32,557 bases of DNA from Flavobacteriaceae bacterium (GTDB lineage Bacteria > Bacteroidota > Bacteroidia > Flavobacteriales > Flavobacteriaceae): assembly GCA_027066745.1 (NCBI GenBank), contig JAMONB010000290.1, forward strand, positions 1 to 32,557, in the 5' to 3' direction. The notes under the pieces were generated by a model. The model did no database searches. It had not been told where the DNA came from and saw nothing but the letters and a program-made list of their open reading frames with translations. The translations under genes and the position numbers were made by a program. Shown here in pieces: positions 1 to 9,315 of this stretch. Position 1 is the first letter of the stretch, and each line of letters opens with the position of its first letter.

Positions 1-3000
1 TGTATTTTTAAATACCGATCTGGTTTGTCCTGGCTCTAAATCAGTTACTTTAATTAATAAAGACTGTTCATTTTGTTGTTGCAAAGTTGTAGTACCTTGT
101 AATTTTTCTCGGCGTAAGCCAGGAGGCAATCTATATGGAATAGGTACTTTATATTCATTTTCTTGAATGTTTACCACACCTACCTCAAAATCTCTATTTT
201 CTTCTTCAGTTAGTTCTTGCGGAGGGTTAATATTTTCAACTTGGGTTTTTGTATACCTTCTCCAATCGCCTCGTACCAATTCTAATTCTCCAAATCGTAA
301 AACTACTGGAATTTTAAATTTAGTTAAAAATAATCGCATAAAGCGGATAGAATTGAAATCTGAAATACTACCTATAGTCTCACTAGGTGAACTGATAGGA
401 ATCCTAAATTGATACCATTTTGTCTGTCTAGTCTCACCATTAGGTAATACAACTGAAACTATTTTTTCATCGACAATGTTATTTTGACCTACTATAAATT
501 TATTAGGATCAATGTCTACTTTATATTGAAAATAACTTTCAACCGAACTCATAGTTTGATCTTTATTAATATCTTCAATATCAGGAAAAGAGGTGGCAGA
601 AGTTGGGTAAGATTCTGTAGAGTTGTTTACTGTAGGTGAATTGCCTTGAGTTTTATTAAAATTCCTGTATCTAGTTAAAATTGAGGCATTGTTGGCATCT
701 AAATCACTACCTCTATAATAATTGTAATTGTCATTAGCAGGGTCACTACCAAATTGACTACCAAATCTATTCGTTTCTTCTGTATCATTTAAACCGTCTA
801 AACCTAAATCTTGATTTTTTCTTTCTTCATCTTTTTCAGTAAAAGCATATATTAGAGCTTGTTTTGTAGGGATGTCTGACCAAACAGTTTGATCTACATT
901 TGCACCAATATCTGGTTTGTATATTTTTAGACCATTTTCTGGCAAGCCATTTTCATACATTCTTCTATCATCTTTAAGGATATCTTCAGAAATATTACCC
1001 AAGTTAAAATAGAGTTCACCGCCAAAATCAGTCGGATTTATATTTTGTGGGCCACCTTCATTAGGTTTAATACCGTAATTCTCATAAGGATTCATCAACC
1101 AAAATTGAATATATTCAACATTTGCTTGTTGAAAATTAGTGGTATTTAAAGAACGCATAATACCGCCCCATCTAGCTTCAGGGTCTGTGAAATTACCAGA
1201 GGCATTAATATTATTAGTGTCAAAGTTATAAGTACCTCGCTCTTGTGGAAAATAGGCTAAATCAAAAGTATTTACAATGTTAGATTGTGTGAGGTCTAAT
1301 TCTAATTCAGGAAATAGTTCTCTATACGTTACTTGGCGGACTTCATTTCTGGAGAGTTCAGTATCGTCAATATTACCAGGTTTTAAGGAGCTTCCATAAA
1401 ATAACCTATCAATAGTGTACCAAGCTAAATGGGCTCTTTTTTTACCAAATCTTAGATTATTGTCATTTGGGTTTCCTGTAAAATCTAATTCAAGTTTATT
1501 TTGATTTTGAGGGACACTAGCTAAAAACCATTGTCTTGGTGAACTGATGTCTAACGGAATTTGAGAGCCTTCAAAATCATCAATATATGAAGCTGCTTCA
1601 TTATTTACACCTCCATTTTTATTTTTAGCTGTTCCAGGCATTAAATAGGCTGCATCTGCACGAATAGAGAAATTTGAAATTACATCGGTGTCAATATTTG
1701 GTAATTTATTTACCCATTTGGTGAATTTTGGCACCTCGGTTTGGTATGATAAATTAATCCCTACAATAGAATTATTAACTGATTCAGAACCAAATTGCAT
1801 TTTTCCAAAAGGTCTCTCTTTCATATTGATAAAAGTACCACCAATGGCAAAATTTTCTGAGAATATATGTTGTATATCAACACCTAAATAACTACGCCGT
1901 TGTTGACTAAAACCATTATTGTTTTCGACCGAAACGTTTATTGGTGCGTTAGAAGCTTTTAAGTTCGGGTTGATAATTTGTACTGTACCTATTTGGTAAT
2001 CTACAACATAATCAACACCTTCTAGTAGTTCCCTGCCTCCAGAAGTTACAGTTACAGACCCTCTAGATACGTTAAATGCTCCTAATGGAATTCCATTGCT
2101 TGATTCTGATTTAAAATATCCTTTTAAAATATATTTATTTTTAGATTGAAAATCGTTTTGTGCTTCAGACTTTGTTCTATCATATAATTCATTAAATATA
2201 TATTTTTCATCTAATGCGTTTGTAAGTATTTCACCTAGTTCTCCTTTATCTTCAGGATTTGGACCTGAAGTTCCACTAAAGCCAAAGGGCTCTACGGTAG
2301 GAAATATAAGATAGCCTTCTTGTGAATTCATGGTAATGCCTTCTACATAATCAAACAAGCCATCACCCTCTTTAAGTTCGTTATTTGATTGGTCTAATTT
2401 GTCAACTCGTAATAGATTGAGTAATGTTTTATTGTTAACGTTTGTAGTTTCTGCATTTTGTAAAATATTTAAAGCCACACCTTCTTCATCATCTTGATAC
2501 ATGACTTCTACTCTAAATCCATCAGGTTGTAATTGGTAAGCCCCAGGTAGTGTGTAGATGTTTTTCATCATCAAATCCCACATAGGAATTTTTGTGTTTA
2601 CAATTTCACTACGTAATAATTTCACTACTAAATTTTTGGGTGCTGTAACACCATCTGTAGACAATTCTCCTACTCTAAAAACATTTTCTCCAGTAACATT
2701 ACTGTCAGTATATTCGAAAGCCACGGCCAAAATTTCACTGTCAGCTAAACGTCTGTTTAATGTGATGAACCCTAATTGAGGATTTAATGTAAAATCTATT
2801 CCTAATATTAATTTTCTTGCATTCTCTAAAATAGTATAATCTGTACCTTGTTGATAACCTGTTAAGGTTGAGTTTACTGTTGAAATATCTCTAACTCCGC
2901 TATTAGGTGTTAAAAAAACATTCAAGTTATTAGCATCATTTGAAGGGTCTTTTTGCCCTGCGATAGCATTTACTAGCGTAGAGTGAATTTTAGTCTGATT

Positions 3001-4143
3001 ACCTTCCCCTAAATCTGCCAAAGCAACAATACTGCGTACATCTTGTGTTGTGTTATTTCTATTTGTAACCCAAATTTCAATTTGAGTAATTTGCTTAGAA
3101 CTATTAATTAATGGAAGAGAGGCTAATGATTTATTGAAATCATTTCTAAAACTTTGTGATAAAAAGAAGTGCCTGTTGTCATCATAATTACTTGCACTTA
3201 AATCAAATTCTGTTATGGTTGCTCCTCCTTCAGCTGCAACTGATCGCGTTTGTGATTTTTGTTGAGAAAACACACCAGTAACTGTTGTTTTACCAAATTG
3301 CAATTGTGTTTTTAAACCAAATAAGTTTTGAGCTCCTGAAACTAAAGAATTTTGAATGGGCATACTTATATTACCTACTTCAATTTTTTGGATAATGTCA
3401 TCTTCAGTTGGTGTGTATTCTAATTTAATTTGATTTTGAAAGTTGAAAGTTGATTGTGTATCAAAAGCAGCATTTACCCGAAGACGTTTCCCTACTTTAG
3501 CATTTAAACTGGCACTGATTTCTTGATCAAAATCAAATGTAGGAGGAGGGTTTCTATTACGTTCAGATAATTGTGGGTTTTCAACTTTTTGAAATAAAAT
3601 ACCCATTTTTACCAATACAGAACCTTGAGGGTTTACTTCAATTTCATTGCCTCCAAAAATATTCTCAAAAAAACTAGATTTTACATAATATTTTGGAAGT
3701 AGATTTTTTTGCCCCTCTTTACTATTCTTATTTCTTCCTTCAATGGCACTTACTTTATTTTTAAAATAATCTAACATATCGCGATTTAGACGATACTCTT
3801 CATATTCTTTATCTGTCATATAAAAAGGATGCTTAATGTAATAGTCTCCTATTTTTTCCACAAAAACATATTGTTTGGTTTCAGCATCATAAACAACTTC
3901 AAAATCAGATATATTATTTAAGAATAGGCTACCTTTTTGTTTGTCATTAAACGAATAAGGTAAATCAGGAATTGAGTCTGTTTTTATTGTGTTTTCAGTT
4001 CTAACTACTGGTTTAGTAGTGTTTACTTTGATTGTGTCTTTTGATTTTGGAGTAGGAGGTGCTACTTGAGCATCTATAGTGGTTGCTGCAAAAAAGAGTA
4101 CTAACAGGAGAATGCTATATGTCTTTATTTTGTTGATATTCAA
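1..4143 (-). CDS. sprA: SprA/Sov, T9SS outer-membrane translocon protein (3' end beyond window)
   Basis: This frame is open from 4143 to the window edge and gives 1381 residues, so the gene is truncated only by the window. It is missing from the ORF track because its stop lies outside. The N-terminus reads MNINKIKTYSILLLVLFFAATTIDAQ, a clear signal peptide, followed by SprA features such as SLFLNNISDFEVVYD and GGRELLEGVDYVVDYQIGTVQI. SprA (Sov in Porphyromonas) is a very large outer-membrane barrel, about 2,400 residues in the family, that forms the type IX secretion pore and is needed for gliding. The only credible start is TTG at 4143, because no in-frame ATG precedes the signal peptide. 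It lies three bases after the ruvA stop and in the same frame as ruvA. The neighbour order ruvA-sprA is what I know from gliding flavobacteria. Confidence 0.93.
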   Translation of the reverse strand, partial: MNINKIKTYSILLLVLFFAATTIDAQVAPPTPKSKDTIKVNTTKPVVRTENTIKTDSIPDLPYSFNDKQKGSLFLNNISDFEVVYDAETKQYVFVEKIGDYYIKHPFYMTDKEYEEYRLNRDMLDYFKNKVSAIEGRNKNSKEGQKNLLPKYYVKSSFFENIFGGNEIEVNPQGSVLVKMGILFQKVENPQLSERNRNPPPTFDFDQEISASLNAKVGKRLRVNAAFDTQSTFNFQNQIKLEYTPTEDDIIQKIEVGNISMPIQNSLVSGAQNLFGLKTQLQFGKTTVTGVFSQQKSQTRSVAAEGGATITEFDLSASNYDDNRHFFLSQSFRNDFNKSLASLPLINSSKQITQIEIWVTNRNNTTQDVRSIVALADLGEGNQTKIHSTLVNAIAGQKDPSNDANNLNVFLTPNSGVRDISTVNSTLTGYQQGTDYTILENARKLILGIDFTLNPQLGFITLNRRLADSEILAVAFEYTDSNVTGENVFRVGELSTDGVTAPKNLVVKLLRSEIVNTKIPMWDLMMKNIYTLPGAYQLQPDGFRVEVMYQDDEEGVALNILQNAETTNVNNKTLLNLLRVDKLDQSNNELKEGDGLFDYVEGITMNSQEGYLIFPTVEPFGFSGTSGPNPEDKGELGEILTNALDEKYIFNELYDRTKSEAQNDFQSKNKYILKGYFKSESSNGIPLGAFNVSRGSVTVTSGGRELLEGVDYVVDYQIGTVQIINPNLKASNAPINVSVENNNGFSQQRRSYLGVDIQHIFSENFAIGGTFINMKERPFGKMQFGSESVNNSIVGINLSYQTEVPKFTKWVNKLPNIDTDVISNFSIRADAAYLMPGTAKNKNGGVNNEAASYIDDFEGSQIPLDISSPRQWFLASVPQNQNKLELDFTGNPNDNNLRFGKKRAHLAWYTIDRLFYGSSLKPGNIDDTELSRNEVRQVTYRELFPELELDLTQSNIVNTFDLAYFPQERGTYNFDTNNINASGNFTDPEARWGGIMRSLNTTNFQQANVEYIQFWLMNPYENYGIKPNEGGPQNINPTDFGGELYFNLGNISEDILKDDRRMYENGLPENGLKIYKPDIGANVDQTVWSDIPTKQALIYAFTEKDEERKNQDLGLDGLNDTEETNRFGSQFGSDPANDNYNYYRGSDLDANNASILTRYRNFNKTQGNSPTVNNSTESYPTSATSFPDIEDINKDQTMSSVESYFQYKVDIDPNKFIVGQNNIVDEKIVSVVLPNGETRQTKWYQFRIPISSPSETIGSISDFNSIRFMRLFLTKFKIPVVLRFGELELVRGDWRRYTKTQVENINPPQELTEEENRDFEVGVVNIQENEYKVPIPYRLPPGLRREKLQGTTTLQQQNEQSLLIKVTDLEPGQTRSVFKNT

Positions 4144-4146
4144 GTT

Positions 4147-4728
4147 TTACAAGTTTTTTAATGCTTGTTTAATCATGTTTTCAAGAGAGATATTAGGGGT
4201 TTCTTGAATAATCCGTTGTACTAATTTTTCCACTTGTTTACGTGAATATCCAAGTACTTCTAAAGCAGATAACGCTTCTTCTTTAATAGTATTGTTAATT
4301 TGCATAGAATCTTCTGAGATATCGTAAGTTTTAACAATTTTATCTCTTAAATCAATAATTACACGTTGAGCCGTTTTTGCTCCAATTCCTTTAACAGATT
4401 GAATGGTGGCGACATCTTCAGAAGCAATAGCATGCTGTATTTCTTTAGGTGTCATTGACGATAGCATTGTTCTGCCAATACTAGGACCAACACCAGAAAC
4501 TGAAATTAATAATTTGAAAATTTCACGTTCTACTTTGTCAGAAAAACCAAATAAGGTATGAGCATCTTCTCTAATATTTAGATAGGTGTATAATTTAATA
4601 GCTTCTGAATCGGTAATTTTAGAATACGTATGTAATGAAATGTTTAAGTAGTAGCCTACGCCATTACATTCTATAATGGCATAAGTCGGATTTTTCTCCA
4701 CTAATTTCCCTCTGATATGAGTAATCAT
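4147..4728 (-). CDS. ruvA: Holliday junction branch migration protein RuvA
   Basis: RuvA binds four-way Holliday junctions as a tetramer and loads the RuvB motor in recombinational repair. The 193-residue protein has the family's normal length. It shows the N-terminal OB-fold start (MITHIRGKLVEKNPTYAIIECNGVGYYL), then the two helix-hairpin-helix motifs (LISVSGVGPSIGRTML and IQSVKGIGAKTAQRVI, residues about 72-130), and a C-terminal RuvB-contacting domain (EALSALEVLGYSRKQVEKLV). The start is ATG. The gene is followed directly by sprA in the same frame, with only three bases between, which suggests co-translation. ruvB is not adjacent but lies about 11 kb away at 15513-16535. Confidence 0.96.
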   Translation of the reverse strand: MITHIRGKLVEKNPTYAIIECNGVGYYLNISLHTYSKITDSEAIKLYTYLNIREDAHTLFGFSDKVEREIFKLLISVSGVGPSIGRTMLSSMTPKEIQHAIASEDVATIQSVKGIGAKTAQRVIIDLRDKIVKTYDISEDSMQINNTIKEEALSALEVLGYSRKQVEKLVQRIIQETPNISLENMIKQALKNL

Positions 4729-4867
4729 AAATCTCTTAAAGTTTTAAGGTAGTATCTTTAACAATAATATGTGAAGTTACTAGCTATTTTGGGTTGTTAA
4801 TTAAGAGTAGTTTTATATCAAATAAATTAGGTGTTTGTGAAACGATGTACAAATAAACAACTTTTTT

Positions 4868-7141
4868 TTAATTTTTTGCTTTTTCTTGAGCATCAATTAC
4901 AGCAACAGCAGCCATATTTACCATTTCATCTACACTAGCCCCTAATTGTAAAATGTGAGCCGGTTTTCTCATTCCTAGCATGATTGGACCAATAGATTCC
5001 GCTCCATATAACTCTTTCATTAATTTATAGGTGATGTTTGCAGAATCTAAGTTAGGGAAAATCAAGACATTGACTTTTTTGTCAACCAATTTTGAAAATG
5101 GAAATTCTTTTTTTAACATCTCAGCATTGAGAGCAAAATCTGCTTGAATTTCACCATCGATATTTACATTTGGGTATGCACGATGTGTGTAGTTGATTGC
5201 TTCAGCTATTTTTGATGAATTTTCAGATGAAGAGGCTCCAAAATTAGCATAAGAAAGCATGGCGATATTTGGCTTAATATTAAACATTTTAGCTAGTGAT
5301 GCCGTAAGTTGAGATATTTTTGCCAAATGTTTTGCAGTCGGGTTAATGTTGATGGTAGTATCTGCTAAAAATATAGGACCTCTTTTGGTTAGCATTAAAT
5401 TTGTTGCTGCAATTCTTGAAACCCCTTTTGCCATACCAATCAATTCAAATAATGGTTTTACCACTGTAGAATAATTACGTGTATAACCGGTAATTAAAGC
5501 GTCTGCTTCACCTTCATTAACCATCATTGCTGCAAAATAGTTACGTTCTCGCATCCATTTTTGAGCATCTAAAAGTTTGATACCTTTGCGTTGACGAGCT
5601 TTCCAATATTTCTCAGCAAAACGGAATCTTCTTTCTTTTTCTTCTTTCCTTTTGGGATCTATAATTGGGATATCAGCAGTAAAATCAATTTCTTTTTTTA
5701 ATTCTAAAATAGTTTCTTTATCACCTAATAAAATAGGATGTCCAATACCTTCATCATATACTATTTGAGCAGCTTTTAAAACATCAAGATGATCAGCTTC
5801 TGCAAAAATAACTCGTTTAGGATTATTCTTAGCCCTGTCATGTAATAAGCGAACAACCTTGTTTTCTGTGCCTAAACGTTCCATCAATTCATCTCTGTAC
5901 TTATCCCAGTCAGTTATTGGTTCAGTAGCAACACCTGAATCCATTGCAGCTTTTGCTATAGCAGGAGGAATTTCATAAATCAACCTAGGGTCAAAAGGTT
6001 TGGGTATAATATAATCTTTACCAAAAGTTAAATTTACTTGGTCATAAACAATATTTACTTGTTCTGGTACAGCATGTTTAGCTAAATCAGCTAAAGCATG
6101 TACGGCAGCCATTTTCATTTCTTCATTTATTGCAGTTGCACGAACATCTAAAGCTCCTCTAAAAATAAAAGGAAACCCTAGTACATTATTTACTTGATTA
6201 GGATGATCAGATCTGCCAGTAGCCATGATAATATCTTTACGAGTTTTAACAGCCAGCTCATAGCTGATTTCTGGGTCAGGATTTGCCATAGCAAAAACAA
6301 TAGGGTCTTTGGCCATTGATTTTACCATAGCGGCAGTAACAATTCCTCCTTTAGATAATCCGATAAAAACATCAGCATCTTTCATTGCTTCCTCTAGAGT
6401 GTTTACATTTTTAGAAGTAGCAAATTCTGCTTTTTCTGGAGTTAAATTTTCTCTATCTTTACGGATGGCACCTTTGCTGTCAAGCATGATTACATTTTCT
6501 GTTTTAGCTCCTAGTTTTATATAGAGTCGCGTACAAGAAATGGCTGCAGCACCAGCTCCACTAACTACAATCTGTACTTTAGAAATATCTTTTTTAGCGA
6601 TTTCGCAAGCATTTTTTAATGCAGCAGCTGATATAATTGCTGTGCCATGTTGATCATCATGCATTACTGGAATATCCAATTCTTCTTTTAGTCTACGTTC
6701 AATTTCAAAGGCTTCAGGAGCTTTGATGTCTTCTAAGTTTATACCTCCAAAAGTTGGTGCAATAGCTTTTACAGTTTCTACAAATTTATCCACATCAGTG
6801 GCATCAACTTCAATGTCAAAAACATCAATATCTGCAAAAATTTTAAAAAGTAATCCTTTACCTTCCATTACAGGTTTTGAAGCTAAGGGACCTATATTCC
6901 CTAAACCTAAAACAGCTGTTCCGTTTGAAATTACGGCAACTAAATTTCCTTTAGCAGTGTATTTGTAAACATCTTTTTTGTTGTTGGCAATCTCTAAACA
7001 TGGTTCTGCAACACCAGGGGAATATGCTAAAGAAAGATCACGTTGTGTAGTGTATTTTTTAGTTGGTATAACCTCTATTTTTCCTGGCTTAGGTTTTGAA
7101 TGGTAATCTAATGCTTCCTTCTTTAGTTTCTTACTGCTCAT
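4868..7141 (-). CDS. maeB: NADP-dependent malic enzyme with C-terminal phosphotransacetylase-like domain (MaeB type)
   Basis: The enzyme oxidatively decarboxylates malate to pyruvate, making NADPH in the cytoplasm. At 757 residues it has the long MaeB architecture. Residues 1 to about 430 are the malic enzyme part ([13 protein letters not shown] near residue 40, [19 protein letters not shown], and the nucleotide-binding [12 protein letters not shown]). Residues about 440-757 are a PTA/PTB-like domain ([43 protein letters not shown]), which in E. coli MaeB is regulatory and binds acetyl-CoA. Whether it is catalytic here cannot be told. The start is ATG, 25 bases after a perfect TAnnTTTG box. 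A 139-base gap separates it from ruvA. Confidence 0.95.
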   Translation of the reverse strand: MSSKKLKKEALDYHSKPKPGKIEVIPTKKYTTQRDLSLAYSPGVAEPCLEIANNKKDVYKYTAKGNLVAVISNGTAVLGLGNIGPLASKPVMEGKGLLFKIFADIDVFDIEVDATDVDKFVETVKAIAPTFGGINLEDIKAPEAFEIERRLKEELDIPVMHDDQHGTAIISAAALKNACEIAKKDISKVQIVVSGAGAAAISCTRLYIKLGAKTENVIMLDSKGAIRKDRENLTPEKAEFATSKNVNTLEEAMKDADVFIGLSKGGIVTAAMVKSMAKDPIVFAMANPDPEISYELAVKTRKDIIMATGRSDHPNQVNNVLGFPFIFRGALDVRATAINEEMKMAAVHALADLAKHAVPEQVNIVYDQVNLTFGKDYIIPKPFDPRLIYEIPPAIAKAAMDSGVATEPITDWDKYRDELMERLGTENKVVRLLHDRAKNNPKRVIFAEADHLDVLKAAQIVYDEGIGHPILLGDKETILELKKEIDFTADIPIIDPKRKEEKERRFRFAEKYWKARQRKGIKLLDAQKWMRERNYFAAMMVNEGEADALITGYTRNYSTVVKPLFELIGMAKGVSRIAATNLMLTKRGPIFLADTTININPTAKHLAKISQLTASLAKMFNIKPNIAMLSYANFGASSSENSSKIAEAINYTHRAYPNVNIDGEIQADFALNAEMLKKEFPFSKLVDKKVNVLIFPNLDSANITYKLMKELYGAESIGPIMLGMRKPAHILQLGASVDEMVNMAAVAVIDAQEKAKN

Positions 7142-7165
7142 AAATATAATTTAGAGTTGAACTTA

Positions 7166-7173
7166 CAAAGATA
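7166..7173 (-). promoter_or_regulatory. Candidate maeB promoter, -7 element
   Basis: Read on the minus strand the bases are TATCTTTG, a perfect match to the Bacteroidetes -7 consensus TAnnTTTG, placed 25 bases before the maeB ATG. I see no clear TTG at -33, so only the -7 box is called. Confidence 0.5.
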
Positions 7174-7225
7174 TAATATTAGCCTCTATTTTAAATAAAA
7201 TGCATATTTAATCTCAATTAATTTT

Positions 7226-8143
7226 TTATAGAATATCCATATAGTCTTGAATACTCCCTAAATTTTTTAATTTTAGTGCGGCAAGTTTTAACGCGGAATC
7301 TAAACATTTCTCCAATGGGTATTGTTGAATATATGCATATAAAAACCCTGACCAGAATGCATCTCCAGCACCAGTAACATCCACAACCTCATCAACCTTA
7401 ACAGCTGGTAATGAATGAATTTTCTTATTTTTTTGAGATAACATTACTCCCTTACTGCCAAGAGTAAGACAAACTATTTCCACATTTTGTTTATGAAAAA
7501 AATCAAATACCTGTTGGTAAGTAAAAGTCTTACCGAAAAGTCTAGAAACATCATCTGTACTAATTTTTACCAACGGATTAAATTGACAATAATCTTTTAT
7601 GATTTCTATAGCCTTTACTCTATTTGGCCATATTTGATTCGAATAGTTTATATCAATACTCAATTTACAATTATAACCAACAGCTTTTTGTGCTTTTGAA
7701 AGAATAGTTTTTCGAGCTGGGTTCTTACTTAAAGCAAAACAAGAAGTATGAAACATTTTTGATCTTTTCAAAAGGTTATTAGGGATTTGACTCGCTCTAA
7801 TTTGATAATCTGCTTCTCTATAAGCAATGAATTCAGGAGTTTCAGAAGATCTAGAAATAATAATATTACTAGTTGGTTTATTTTTTAATTTTTTAATATA
7901 TCGCGTATCAATTCGTGCTGCATTTAATTCATCAATTATATAATTTCCAAAACCATCATCCCCAACAGTTGCAACTAGCACTGTTTTAAGTCCTAATTGA
8001 ACTATGTTCATTGCCACATTAGAAGGAGACCCTCCTAGAAGCCTTTGATAGCTACTTGTTTCGTCGATAGCACTATTCAATTGATTTCCAATAAAGTCAA
8101 TTAAAACCTCACCAATACACACTATGTCTATATCTTTTTTCAA
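7226..8143 (-). CDS. PfkB-family sugar kinase, probable fructokinase
   Basis: This ribokinase/PfkB-fold kinase has an N-terminal GEVLIDFIG, the sugar-site GGSPSNVAMNIVQLGLKTVLVATVGDDGFG, and the C-terminal ATP/anion-hole motif DVTGAGDAFWSGF carrying the catalytic Asp. By family it phosphorylates a free sugar with ATP. Next to an invertase-like enzyme the obvious substrate is fructose, giving fructose 6-phosphate, but this is inferred. The track ORF begins at 8209, but those extra 22 residues lie inside the upstream glycosidase gene. I place the start at TTG 8143, which gives 305 residues (MKKDIDIVCIGEVLIDF) and overlaps the glycosidase stop as TTGA. This is the last gene of the four-gene sugar operon. 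Confidence 0.88.
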   Translation of the reverse strand: MKKDIDIVCIGEVLIDFIGNQLNSAIDETSSYQRLLGGSPSNVAMNIVQLGLKTVLVATVGDDGFGNYIIDELNAARIDTRYIKKLKNKPTSNIIISRSSETPEFIAYREADYQIRASQIPNNLLKRSKMFHTSCFALSKNPARKTILSKAQKAVGYNCKLSIDINYSNQIWPNRVKAIEIIKDYCQFNPLVKISTDDVSRLFGKTFTYQQVFDFFHKQNVEIVCLTLGSKGVMLSQKNKKIHSLPAVKVDEVVDVTGAGDAFWSGFLYAYIQQYPLEKCLDSALKLAALKLKNLGSIQDYMDIL

Positions 8144-9315
8144 TGTAATAATCTCTTTCCGTTTATATATTGTGTTAAAAGCATTTCTCCTGCAGCACTC
8201 CATGTACAATATTGTACACCATTGGGCTTCCCTGTTTTCGAATTAAAATTCTCAAAAAATGAAAAATTTTCTTTACTATTTAATTCTTTTAGTTGCTCTA
8301 AAACTGCTAAAGAAATTGTTTTATCTGTAGCAAATACACCAATACCATAAAAGGCATTTACAACTTGCCAAGTACCTCCATTGTGAAATTCATAAGGATA
8401 GTTTCTGAATTCATACTTACAGTTATTTGTTAATACACCCCAATCAACCATACCCTCCTCTATAGGCTCCCAAAAAGCAGGAAGTAGTTTTAAGGCTAAA
8501 CTTTCTCTTAATTTTTCCGAATATTTTATTGTACTTTTTTTAGCATTATCATCCCCTATTTCTAGGAGCAATGCTAAGGCATTAGCAAAACTATCAAACA
8601 TAGTTTGATATCCTGAAGGGCTTATTGATGCCATCCAATACTCATGATTTTTTAAATTTCTATATGCTTTTGGATGATACAGGTTTTTTTTATCATCAGA
8701 CTTTCTATAATTCGCTTCTATTTTATTAGTTATACTATCAATTTTAGTTGCATTTTTTTTTGAAGGATTAAAATGTGTAAAACAACGTAAAGCCCATAAT
8801 CGTAATAACTGATCGTAAAGAACATGCCCTTCCATAATATACTCATCTGCCCAATTACCAGACCTAGGTACATAGAGTAAATCATTCCCATTAAATTCCC
8901 ATGCTTCTAATAGCCATAAGCTCTTTTCTATATTTGGTTTTAATTGTGATAATAGTTCCTCATCTTTAGTAAAATAGACATAATTATGCACCCCGATAAG
9001 AAACCACGAAACTGTATCTACTCTACCTGCCAAACCTCCAAAACTTACTTCTATACTTTTTTCATTAAAAAAAACGTTTGACGGAATGTTTCCTAACTCA
9101 TGCTGATGTTCAGCCAAAGTAAGTAAAGTATTCTTAAATGTATTCACTAACACCTCATCTCCATCTAATAAAGCTGCTAAACCGCATATAACCCCATCTC
9201 TAGCCCAAACTCTTTTATAGTTAGAAACATCATTTGCACTTGCCAAAAAACCTTGACTTGCACTTGCCTTTTGTAAGAGTTCTTTTGCTTTTATATAATT
9301 TATAGTACTACGCAT
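8140..9315 (-). CDS. GH100-like glycosidase (neutral/alkaline invertase-like, alpha/alpha barrel)
   Basis: No signal peptide is present, so the enzyme is probably cytoplasmic. Several segments resemble plant and cyanobacterial neutral invertases (GH100). These are VWARDGVICGLA (about 36-47, compare FVRDFVPSALA), FGGLAGRVDTVSWFLIG (about 92-108, compare FGESAIGRVAPVDSGLWW), SGNWADEYIMEGHVLYDQLLRLWALRC (about 152-178, compare SDWIDRRMGIYGYPIEIQALF), and YPYEFHNGGTWQVV (about 310-321, compare PWSYHNGGSWPVL). The expected reaction is sucrose to glucose plus fructose. At 391 residues it is shorter than the roughly 460 of cyanobacterial InvA. It overlaps the transporter gene by 8 bases and the kinase start by 4. 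A related glycogen-debranching-type glucosidase acting on another disaccharide is the main alternative. Confidence 0.72.
   Translation of the reverse strand: MRSTINYIKAKELLQKASASQGFLASANDVSNYKRVWARDGVICGLAALLDGDEVLVNTFKNTLLTLAEHQHELGNIPSNVFFNEKSIEVSFGGLAGRVDTVSWFLIGVHNYVYFTKDEELLSQLKPNIEKSLWLLEAWEFNGNDLLYVPRSGNWADEYIMEGHVLYDQLLRLWALRCFTHFNPSKKNATKIDSITNKIEANYRKSDDKKNLYHPKAYRNLKNHEYWMASISPSGYQTMFDSFANALALLLEIGDDNAKKSTIKYSEKLRESLALKLLPAFWEPIEEGMVDWGVLTNNCKYEFRNYPYEFHNGGTWQVVNAFYGIGVFATDKTISLAVLEQLKELNSKENFSFFENFNSKTGKPNGVQYCTWSAAGEMLLTQYINGKRLLH

Noticed and set aside
1688-2779. Plus-strand ORFs of 67 and 73 residues inside sprA
   Set aside because: The minus-strand frame is continuously open as SprA across this region; these are chance antisense frames.
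4826-4862. Possible terminator after maeB (GTTTGT / ACAAA arms)
   Set aside because: Stem of only 5-6 bp with a long loop, and the U-run is on the wrong side for maeB.
8144-8209. 22-residue N-terminal extension of the PfkB kinase in the ORF track
   Set aside because: It lies within the glycosidase coding region and adds no family sequence; the TTG at 8143 begins right at the conserved kinase N-terminus.
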